This document shows, in pieces, positions 1 to 6,048 of a stretch of 14,195 nucleotides of DNA. The notes under the pieces were generated by a model, which had not been told where the DNA came from, searched no databases, and saw nothing but the letters and a program-made list of their open reading frames with translations. Made by a program: the position numbers and the translations under genes. The DNA comes from Candidatus Falkowbacteria bacterium RIFCSPLOWO2_12_FULL_45_13 (GTDB lineage: Bacteria > Patescibacteriota > Patescibacteriia > Patescibacteriales > GWC2-42-12): assembly GCA_001778055.1 (NCBI GenBank), contig MFFY01000056.1:1-14195 (forward strand), given 5' to 3'. The number at the start of each line of letters is the position of its first letter. Position 1 is the stretch's first letter.

Positions 1-194
1 GATAAATTTTTGATTTGGCCAAAAAATTACCAACCATTTTTAAGTATTAAACCCTAATTTTTTATATATTTTTGCGCAAACGCGTAAGTCCTAAATTGGT
101 AATTTGGAAATTTTAATTTGTTTGGTTATTGTATCTTGTATCTTGGTTATTAAGTTATTTTATTTTTCATTTTGAGATTTTAACTTTACATTTA
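1..194. other. AT-rich spacer, no gene seen
   Basis: This spacer lies downstream of the minus-strand gene that ends at 195. I see no coding frame in it. It holds a perfect 10-bp inverted repeat (24-33 with 96-105) separated by 62 bases, and a doubled GTATCTT motif flanked by two copies of TTGGTTATT (about 120-152). Its right end (about 165-193) has the same wording of CATTTTGA / TTTACATTT as the clpB leader around 4518-4548, which suggests low-complexity spacer sequence that recurs in this genome. No U-tract terminator for the gene at 195 is evident. Confidence 0.5.
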
Positions 195-1667
195 TTATTT
201 ATTGTCAAATATTACTGCTTCCGTGATGGGCGCGCCGGCGTCATACAAATACAAGACTTTTGAAGGCACAATAATTATGTTTTCCATCTTATAACCTAAG
301 TTTTGAAATACCTTATCCGAAGCAATCAATAATTTTTTGCCGCCAGATATCACATAAGCATAAGGAGAATCAGGGGGTTTTAACAGCTCGCCGTCGTTGA
401 ACAAAACCGGTCCGACAGTCTGGTATTGTTCAAGCTCGGCGGACTTAACTTTAATAATCTTTTTATTTTTAAACTTGGTCTGTAAGAAGATTCTATCTAC
501 GAGCGGCGCTTTGGCGCCGGCAAACACGTAATAAACGCCGCCGGTCTTCGCGTCCTGGAGCAGGGCGCCGGTCGGATAGGTGGAAGTGGCCGTTAAGGTC
601 GCGCCGTCGGCGTAGGCATTTATGTCTTCCCAGCTGGCGTTCATCACTTCTTCCGGATTAAAACCCATTTTGCGGAAAGAAGCCATGGTGTCAAGACCTC
701 GTTTTTTATCGTCAACCAGCAAGAAAATAGTGCCGCGGGGGGAGCGGATTAGGGAATATTGGGGAAATTTTATCCGGGCGCCGATCGGGTAAGAATCCAG
801 GTCCGATTTATTCACTTTAATGATTTTTTTAGGGTCAAAACGCGACAGCAAAGCGCCTCGGGAAACGAACGGGCGTTTCACGCCAGCCTGAATGAGCCAA
901 ACTCCAGGCTCGCCGTCAACCTGCAAGAGCGAGCCGTCAGGATAGACTCTAGTAAAATAGCGCCGCCAAATTTTATAAAAATTATAATTTCCGTTATAAA
1001 CATGAGGCGTATAATTATAAAGCGCGGCCGTGGCCTGATTAGCCGGCGTCACGGTAACGGGGTTTTGATTAATTGTGCCGTAGGGATTGGTAAAAACATA
1101 AGTCTGTCCGGTTTTATAAGTGTAAAACGTCGGTCTATCCAGATAATCCGCAAACTGCAAGGCCGCTGAATTTACTTGTTTGCCGAAACCCTGCCAGCGC
1201 GGGTTGCAGCCGCCGGAATCCGGACAGCCATAGCCCGTGGCCCAATCAAGGTTTTTCTGGCTGGGAGATGATTCTTCTATCAAACTTTGCTCTTTTTGGA
1301 GCAGGACTAAAAGAAATTTTGGGTTGATAGAAATTTTTCGGCATTTAAGGCTTTTTTCCTGATCAGTCGGGTTAGCGCCTAAATTTTGCGCCTGATCGCA
1401 ATTATAATTTTTAACCGCCGCGTTATAGATGATTTCCGACGCTCGCCTGATAACGCCGTACGCGTCCAGACACGAGTAACCAGCCAGGAAGCTGCCTTTA
1501 GTTTCTAAAAATTTTTGGATATCGGCTAAATCCATGGCGCTGTTATCAATGATTTCTGAGTCGCTGATGATATTATTAGGGTCAAAGCTATCGGCTCTTG
1601 CTTGGTAAGCGAAAAAAAGCGTTATCGCAAAACAAAAAAACATGGATAATAAGTATCTGTATATCAT
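195..1667 (-). CDS. Secreted lysozyme-like protein with four C-terminal ~60-residue repeats
   Basis: Probably an exported or surface protein of 490 residues. Residues 1-25 form a signal peptide (hydrophobic core, then ARA before D26). Residues about 35-240 resemble the lysozyme/lytic-transglycosylase fold: an INPKFLL helix leads into a KEQS motif whose E126 sits where the catalytic Glu of such enzymes lies, followed by a Gly/Cys-rich stretch (C148, C154) and an aromatic YNFYKIWRRYF helix near 229-238. Residues 244-482 are four repeats of about 60 residues (about 244-303, 304-363, 365-423, 425-482). Each runs G-x-L-L/I, an aromatic strand, a basic K-R/K-P/L turn, an IIKV-type strand, then S/AELxxY and a G-A/P turn. 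The sequence thus suggests wall binding or cleavage, but catalysis is an inference. The ATG at 1667 fits the signal peptide and the -10 box 6 nt upstream. It is separated from clpB by a terminator, so it is likely transcribed alone. Confidence 0.8.
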   Translation of the reverse strand: MIYRYLLSMFFCFAITLFFAYQARADSFDPNNIISDSEIIDNSAMDLADIQKFLETKGSFLAGYSCLDAYGVIRRASEIIYNAAVKNYNCDQAQNLGANPTDQEKSLKCRKISINPKFLLVLLQKEQSLIEESSPSQKNLDWATGYGCPDSGGCNPRWQGFGKQVNSAALQFADYLDRPTFYTYKTGQTYVFTNPYGTINQNPVTVTPANQATAALYNYTPHVYNGNYNFYKIWRRYFTRVYPDGSLLQVDGEPGVWLIQAGVKRPFVSRGALLSRFDPKKIIKVNKSDLDSYPIGARIKFPQYSLIRSPRGTIFLLVDDKKRGLDTMASFRKMGFNPEEVMNASWEDINAYADGATLTATSTYPTGALLQDAKTGGVYYVFAGAKAPLVDRIFLQTKFKNKKIIKVKSAELEQYQTVGPVLFNDGELLKPPDSPYAYVISGGKKLLIASDKVFQNLGYKMENIIIVPSKVLYLYDAGAPITEAVIFDNK

Positions 1668-1673
1668 GCCTAT

Positions 1674-1702
1674 ATTATAGTATACGAAGCCAAGAGGAGC
1701 AA
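1674..1702 (-). promoter_or_regulatory. Promoter of the secreted lysozyme-like gene, predicted leaderless
   Basis: On the minus strand a perfect TATAAT (1674-1679) lies 17 bp after TTGCTC (1697-1702, 3/6 to the -35 consensus). Only 6 nt (ATAGGC) separate the -10 from the ATG, so transcription should begin at or next to the A of the start codon. There is no Shine-Dalgarno sequence. A second TATAAT at 1703-1708 could give a leader of about 30 nt, but it lacks a good -35. Confidence 0.55.
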
Positions 1703-1745
1703 ATTATACGTTAGGCTGTTTAAAATTAGCTAAAAAATTAAAAAT

Positions 1746-1775
1746 AAAAACCCCGGCGCTTTCTCCGTGGTTTTT
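1746..1775 (-). terminator. Intrinsic terminator after clpB
   Basis: An 11-bp stem with one mismatch (AAAAACCCCGG at 1746-1756 against CCGTGGTTTTT at 1765-1775) and an 8-nt loop. Its A-rich left side gives a U-rich tail for minus-strand transcripts, 31 bp past the clpB stop. The T tract on the other side could also stop plus-strand transcripts. It separates clpB from the next minus-strand gene. Confidence 0.6.
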
Positions 1776-1806
1776 ATCAATCTGGCGATTATTCTATAAG
1801 GCGTCT

Positions 1807-4434
1807 TTATTTGACCGTCATTAAGATTTTATCTTTTAGATTCAGGTCAATTTCTACTTTGTCGCCCGCCTTAATTTTGCCTTCAATGATTTCCATGGCC
1901 AGCTCATCTAGAATCATATTTTGGATAATCCGCTTTAGCGGGCGGGCGCCGTAGGTGGTATCATAACCCTTTTCCATCAGCATTTTCTTTACCTTAACGG
2001 CAATTTTTAAATTGATCACTTTATTTTTTAATCTTTTTTCAACTTTAGCCAATTCCAGATCCACGATCTTGGATAAAACTTCTTTATTCAAGCTCTTGAA
2101 AATAACGATTTCATCAATGCGGTTTAAAAACTCCAATTTAAAATGGTCTTTAAGAATCTGATCAATTTTTTCTTTCATTTCGTTAACGCGCAAATCGGCC
2201 GTTTTTACCTCGTCGCTGGTATCGGCAAAACCGATGGAATATTCTTTAATAATTTCATTGCCCAGATTTGACGTCATGATGATAATGGCATTTTTAAAGT
2301 TGACCACCCGTCCTTTAGAATCGGTTAAGCGGCCGTCGTCCAATATCTGGAGCAAGATGTTAAAAATTTCCGGATGGGCTTTTTCGATTTCATCGAATAA
2401 GACTACGCTGTACGGTCGCCGCCTGATTTTATCCGTTAATTGCCCGCCCTCGTCATGGCCGACGTAGCCCGGGGGAGAACCGATAATTTTCGCCACCGAA
2501 TGCTTTTCCATGAATTCGCTCATGTCCAGCCTGATCAGGGCGCTTTCATCGTTAAACATAAATTCGGCCAAAGCCTTGGCTAGCTCGGTTTTGCCCACGC
2601 CGGTCGGGCCGACGAACAAAAAGGAGCCAATCGGTTTTTTTTCTTCGTTAATGCCGGCCCGCGAACGCCTGATGGCGTTGGCCACTGATTTGATGGCGTC
2701 ATCTTGGCCGACCACTCGTTTAGCTAAAACTTCTTCGGCTTTGGCTAATTTTTTTATTTCCGATTCCAGCATTTTGGCCACAGGAATCCCGGTCCAACGG
2801 GAAACCACTTTGGCGATATCTTCCTCCTGGACTTCTTCTTTTAAGATTCTTTGACCGGCGCTTTGAATTTTTATCAATTGCGCTTCCTGGCGGTTAATCT
2901 CCTGCTTTAAAGCCGGGATTTTTGAGTATAAGATTTCGGCCACTTGAGTCAGGTCGTCGCCATGGCGTTCAATAATTTCCGCCCGGGCCTTAAGTTCGTC
3001 AATTTGTTTTTTTGACTCCCTGATTTTAGCGATGGCGTTTTTTTCGTTATGCCAATGCAGTTCCAGCTGATTGGCCTGCTCTTTGTATTGGGCTAATTTT
3101 TTATTTAACTCTTTCAAGCGAGCGGATGGCTTGCTTTCATTTAAAAAGCCAGCCTTTTCAATTTCAAGCTTTTTTATTTCCCGTTTTAACACATCCAATT
3201 CGTCGGGCGAAGAATCTATTTCCATGCGCAAGGCCGATGATGCCTCATCAATTAAATCCACGGCTTTATCAGGCAGGAACCGGTCGGTGATATAACGGGA
3301 TGATAATTTTGCCGCGGCTTCCAGGGCGCTGTCGGTGATGCGTACGCCATGGTGAACCTCATACTTTTCTTTAATGCCTCGCAGCATGGTCAAGGTGTCA
3401 TCAATTGAAGGTTCGGCCACGTAAATCGGTTGAAACCGCCTTTCCAGGGCCGTGTCTTTCTCAATATATCTATGAAATTCCTTGGTGGTGGTGGCGCCGA
3501 TGGCTCTTAATTCGCCCCGCGCCAAGGCCGGTTTCAGCATGTTGGACGCGTCCATGGAGCCTTCTGACGCGCCGGCGCCCACTAAAGTGTGCAGTTCGTC
3601 AATAAACAGAATAATATTGCCGCCCTGGGCTTTGATTTCTTTTAAAACCGCTTTCAGGCGGTCTTCGAATTCGCCTCTGAATTTCGAACCGGCGACCAAG
3701 GCGCCAAGGTCCAGGCTGATCAGTTCTTTGCCCTTTAAGGTTTCCGGCACCTCGCCCGAAATTATCCTTTGCGCCAGCCCTTCGACAATGGCGGTTTTAC
3801 CCGTACCAGCCTCGCCGATCAGCACCGGATTATTCTTGGTGCGGCGCGACAGCACTTGCATAATGCGCCTGATTTCTTCGTCGCGGCCGATCACCGGGTC
3901 TAATTTTTCGCCCCGGGCCAGTTCGGTTAAATTAATAGCGTATTTTTCTAAAACGCGGAACTTTGATTCCGGCTCCGGGTCGGTAATGGTATGAGAGCCG
4001 CGGAGTTTAGCTAGTATCTTTAAGACTTCGTCATAAGAGACGCCGGCGCTGATTAATATTTCCTGGGCCTTAGATCTGATGCCGATCAAGGCCAAGAACA
4101 TGTGTTCGGTTGAGATGTATTCGTCGCCGATTTTATCCGCTTCTTTTTTGGAGCGTTCCAGTATCATGGCCACTTCGGCCGTGCCCTGGACCGTGCCGAC
4201 ATTTATTGAAACGGCTATCTTGGGCAGGCGTTCCAGCGCGTCAACGGCCCGCTTTTCCATGGTCTTGAAATTAATATTTAAGCGTTCCAGGATCGGTTTA
4301 ATCAGGCTCTCGCTTTGCGACAATAAAGAGGCCAAGACATGCAAAGCCTCAATTTGCTGCTGGCCATGCTCCTGGGCGATAATTTGCGCGTTGATGATGG
4401 CTTCTTGGGATTTATGAGTAAATTTGTCAAACAT
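1807..4434 (-). CDS. clpB: ClpB-type AAA+ disaggregase
   Basis: Cytoplasmic hexameric chaperone that threads aggregated proteins through its pore using ATP, normally with DnaK. The 875 residues are close to usual ClpB length. They show a Clp N domain (1-~145), AAA+ D1 with Walker A GEAGTGKT (207-214), Walker B IDE (278-280) and Arg finger ERRF (331-334), a long coiled-coil M domain (~405-530), and AAA+ D2 with GPTGVGKT (609-616), FDE (680-682), pore GYVG (656-659) and sensor-2 GAR (829-831). The M-domain length, RWTGIP and RRSRAG motifs favour ClpB over ClpC. Oddities: the D1 pore loop reads KFRG where Tyr is usual in KYRG, and an IGF tripeptide (734-736) lies where ClpC/ClpA carry their ClpP-binding loop. 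Expression should be under HrcA (CIRCE at 4558-4584), with a leader of about 148 nt and no Shine-Dalgarno sequence. Confidence 0.95.
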   Translation of the reverse strand: MFDKFTHKSQEAIINAQIIAQEHGQQQIEALHVLASLLSQSESLIKPILERLNINFKTMEKRAVDALERLPKIAVSINVGTVQGTAEVAMILERSKKEADKIGDEYISTEHMFLALIGIRSKAQEILISAGVSYDEVLKILAKLRGSHTITDPEPESKFRVLEKYAINLTELARGEKLDPVIGRDEEIRRIMQVLSRRTKNNPVLIGEAGTGKTAIVEGLAQRIISGEVPETLKGKELISLDLGALVAGSKFRGEFEDRLKAVLKEIKAQGGNIILFIDELHTLVGAGASEGSMDASNMLKPALARGELRAIGATTTKEFHRYIEKDTALERRFQPIYVAEPSIDDTLTMLRGIKEKYEVHHGVRITDSALEAAAKLSSRYITDRFLPDKAVDLIDEASSALRMEIDSSPDELDVLKREIKKLEIEKAGFLNESKPSARLKELNKKLAQYKEQANQLELHWHNEKNAIAKIRESKKQIDELKARAEIIERHGDDLTQVAEILYSKIPALKQEINRQEAQLIKIQSAGQRILKEEVQEEDIAKVVSRWTGIPVAKMLESEIKKLAKAEEVLAKRVVGQDDAIKSVANAIRRSRAGINEEKKPIGSFLFVGPTGVGKTELAKALAEFMFNDESALIRLDMSEFMEKHSVAKIIGSPPGYVGHDEGGQLTDKIRRRPYSVVLFDEIEKAHPEIFNILLQILDDGRLTDSKGRVVNFKNAIIIMTSNLGNEIIKEYSIGFADTSDEVKTADLRVNEMKEKIDQILKDHFKLEFLNRIDEIVIFKSLNKEVLSKIVDLELAKVEKRLKNKVINLKIAVKVKKMLMEKGYDTTYGARPLKRIIQNMILDELAMEIIEGKIKAGDKVEIDLNLKDKILMTVK

Positions 4435-4557
4435 ATATAAGTTTAAAGTTTAAATGTCAAAATGAAAAATGACAATTAAAATGTAAAATGTCAAATAATT
4501 TAATTTTTAACTTTGCATTGTCATTTTACACTTTGAAATTTACATTTTGCTTTTATG
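4435..4557 (-). other. clpB mRNA leader with competing inverted repeats
   Basis: This is the untranslated leader between the CIRCE/promoter and the clpB ATG. It is very AU-rich and contains overlapping complementary arms: 4466-4476 with 4517-4527 (perfect 11 bp), 4478-4494 with 4518-4534 (15 of 17), and 4478-4495 with 4532-4548 (imperfect). The pairings exclude each other. No Shine-Dalgarno motif precedes the ATG. An RNA-thermometer role is a possibility only, because similar low-complexity wording occurs in the spacer at 165-193. Confidence 0.35.
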
Positions 4558-4584
4558 CTAGCACTCTCACTCTTTGAGTGCTAA
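4558..4584 (-). promoter_or_regulatory. CIRCE operator (HrcA binding site)
   Basis: The sequence is CTAGCACTC-N9-GAGTGCTAA, matching the CIRCE consensus TTAGCACTC-N9-GAGTGCTAA at all but the first base. It begins 4 bp downstream of the clpB -10 box and covers the predicted transcription start, the classic position for HrcA repression. It predicts that HrcA is encoded elsewhere in this genome and that clpB is heat-induced. Confidence 0.93.
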
Positions 4585-4588
4585 ATTC

Positions 4589-4617
4589 AATATAATTCAC
4601 CTGTATTTATTTGTCAA
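4589..4617 (-). promoter_or_regulatory. Sigma-70-type promoter of clpB
   Basis: On the minus strand a perfect -35 TTGACA (4612-4617) is followed, after exactly 17 bp, by TATATT (4589-4594, 5/6). Predicted start is near 4582, inside CIRCE. The -35 hexamer overlaps the TGA stop codon of the upstream amrS gene (4614-4616), so the promoter is partly built from coding sequence. Confidence 0.88.
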
Positions 4618-5753
4618 GCAATCAGGTTTAAACTTTCACCGCACTTGGCACAACGTCCATCCTTGTCAAATCTGGTGATATCATAGCCCAGCCTTTTTAT
4701 GGCTAATTGGCCGCAATTCGGGCAATAAGTATTTTCTTTGTCCGTGTTATAAACATTGCCGGCATAAACATATTTTAAGCCGGCCTGTTTGCCGATTAGG
4801 TGGGCTTGGAAAACAGCTTCTTCGGCCGTAACCGGAGTGTCTTTTAATTTCCAGGAGATATTAGGAGAAAACCTGGAAACGTGCCAAGGCACGTTATCGC
4901 CCAATTCGTTGGCAATGAATTCAGCTAATTTTTTAAGCATAGCCGGATCATCTGACAACCCGGGAATTATTAAAGTGGTAATTTCTAAATGCGCGCCAGC
5001 CTGTTTTATTTTTAATAAATTCTTCAACACAGGTTTAAGTTTGGCCCCGCAGTTCTTTTGATAAAATTTATCGTCCATTGATTTAAGGTCAATGTTGGTG
5101 GCGTCCAGGCAGGGGAGAATGGCCTCAAGACAAAACCGGCTCATATAGCCGTTGGACACCCAGACATTTTTTAAATTATGTTGCTGGGCCAGCTTCATGA
5201 TGTCCAGGGCGTATTCGGCGAAAATAGTGGGTTCGTTGTAAGTGTAAGCGATGGATTGGCCGCCGGAGGCCAGAGCCTGTTCAATAATTTTTTGCGGTTT
5301 CACTAATTGTAGGGGCGAACGGTTATTCATTCCTACGGGTGTCCCTTTCCCTTTAACCACTTTTTGGACACTTGGTGTCCCAAGGACACCAAGTGTCTCT
5401 GGCGTTTTTTCCAGGGGGATTGTATTGCCCCCCTTGTAAAAGGGGGTGAGGGGGGTTATCCCGACCTGGCTTATTTTCCAATTCTGACAATTGGAGCAAC
5501 GGAAATTGCAACCCAAAGTACCCAAGGAAAAAGTCGTACTGCCGGGCTGAAAATGAAACAAAGGCTTTTTTTCAATCGGGTCAACATTCACAGCCGCGGG
5601 ACGGCCGTAAACCAAAGAGTAGAGCGTGCCGTCTATATTTTGCCTGGCGCCGCAAAGGCCGACCGCTCCGCTTTTGATGCGGCAGTAATGACAGCAGAGT
5701 TGGCAAGTCACTATTTGCTTATCTAATTTTTTATAGAATTTAGCTTCTGTCAT
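4614..5753 (-). CDS. amrS: AmrS-like radical SAM protein with an inserted palindromic block
   Basis: Cytoplasmic radical S-adenosylmethionine enzyme of the AmmeMemoRadiSam AmrS type; the reaction is unknown to me. The Fe-S cluster motif CNFRCSNC (C82, C86, C89) sits after an N-terminal Cys-rich segment (C17, C20, C24, C34). Family signatures follow, such as SIAYTYNEPT (167-176) and a WHVSRFSP stretch near 290-297. A C-terminal zinc-ribbon-like pair is CPNC (344-347) and CAKC (368-371). Residues about 98-150 are not family sequence: they are encoded by three consecutive hairpins (5309-5456) and lengthen the protein from roughly 330 to 379 residues without breaking the frame. The insertion falls between the cluster motif and the next conserved strand, a likely surface loop. 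The usual partner genes amrA/amrB are not in the window. A -10 box lies 6 nt upstream of the ATG. The 3' end overlaps the clpB -35 box. Confidence 0.88.
   Translation of the reverse strand: MTEAKFYKKLDKQIVTCQLCCHYCRIKSGAVGLCGARQNIDGTLYSLVYGRPAAVNVDPIEKKPLFHFQPGSTTFSLGTLGCNFRCSNCQNWKISQVGITPLTPFYKGGNTIPLEKTPETLGVLGTPSVQKVVKGKGTPVGMNNRSPLQLVKPQKIIEQALASGGQSIAYTYNEPTIFAEYALDIMKLAQQHNLKNVWVSNGYMSRFCLEAILPCLDATNIDLKSMDDKFYQKNCGAKLKPVLKNLLKIKQAGAHLEITTLIIPGLSDDPAMLKKLAEFIANELGDNVPWHVSRFSPNISWKLKDTPVTAEEAVFQAHLIGKQAGLKYVYAGNVYNTDKENTYCPNCGQLAIKRLGYDITRFDKDGRCAKCGESLNLIA
5309..5336. repeat. Palindromic module A inside amrS
   Basis: GTAGG (5309-5313) pairs with CCTAC (5332-5336). An inner GAA/TTC pair and a small loop complete an imperfect hairpin. 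It encodes the NRSPLQ region of AmrS (about residues 140-149). It looks like a decayed copy of a GTAGGGGCGAAC-type mini-palindrome (recalled from general experience, not checked). Confidence 0.55.
5367..5397. repeat. Perfect 14-bp hairpin (module B) inside amrS
   Basis: GACACTTGGTGTCC (5367-5380) is followed by a 3-nt spacer and its exact reverse complement (5384-5397). This is a perfect 14-bp stem lying in the coding sequence, translated as the LGVLGTPSV region of AmrS (about 120-129). A perfect stem of this length is not expected from protein-coding constraint. Confidence 0.85.
5414..5456. repeat. C/G-run palindromic module C inside amrS
   Basis: CCCCCTT (5429-5435) and AAGGGGG (5440-5446) form a perfect 7-bp stem with loop GTAA. 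Further G runs at 5414-5418 and 5450-5455 offer alternative pairing with the C run. It encodes the PLTPFYKGG region (about 101-109). The block stands out against the AT-rich gene around it. Confidence 0.75.
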
Positions 5754-5759
5754 GAGTCT

Positions 5760-5788
5760 ATTTTAGCAGAAAATGGTTTCATTGTCAT
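5760..5788 (-). promoter_or_regulatory. Promoter of amrS, predicted leaderless
   Basis: On the minus strand ATGACA (5783-5788, 5/6 to TTGACA) is followed after 17 bp by TAAAAT (5760-5765, 5/6 to TATAAT). The -10 ends 6 nt (AGACTC) before the ATG, so the transcript should start at the start codon. No Shine-Dalgarno sequence. The geometry matches the promoter at 1674-1702. Confidence 0.6.
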
Positions 5789-5960
5789 TCAGTTTAAGCG
5801 CGAAAAAGGCTTTTTAACATACTCGGTAATCATTATTAATGAACTTTGGCTAAAATTGATTCACTGCAGATGATTTTTGCCTAATGACGCGGGCAAATTA
5901 TCCTAAAACAGCCAAACTTCGCCAGCTGGCTAATCCTTTTCGTAATAACAATTAACCAGA

Positions 5961-5989
5961 TTGTTAAAATCAGTTTTTTTTAGTATAAT
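5961..5989 (+). promoter_or_regulatory. Promoter of the wecG-Nudix gene
   Basis: TTGTTA (5961-5966, 4/6) and a perfect TATAAT (5984-5989) are separated by exactly 17 bp. The predicted start is near 5996, giving a leader of about 53 nt without a Shine-Dalgarno motif. The divergent spacer also holds a perfect 10-bp palindrome, GCCAGCTGGC (5921-5930), and TCATTA-T-TAATGA (5830-5842), possible operator sites with no identified regulator. Confidence 0.65.
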
Positions 5990-6048
5990 CAAACCATGGG
6001 CCTCCGTTAGAAATTACTTTATGTCAGCGGGTAGAAATCAAAACAACT

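Noticed and set aside
2234..4417. Long plus-strand frames opposite clpB (e.g. 3482-3994)
   Set aside because: Antisense shadows of a strongly conserved ClpB coding sequence, with no recognisable protein features.
5309..5456. CRISPR-like array
   Set aside because: The units are hairpins of different sequence with no constant repeat or regular spacers; no array or cas gene is in the window.
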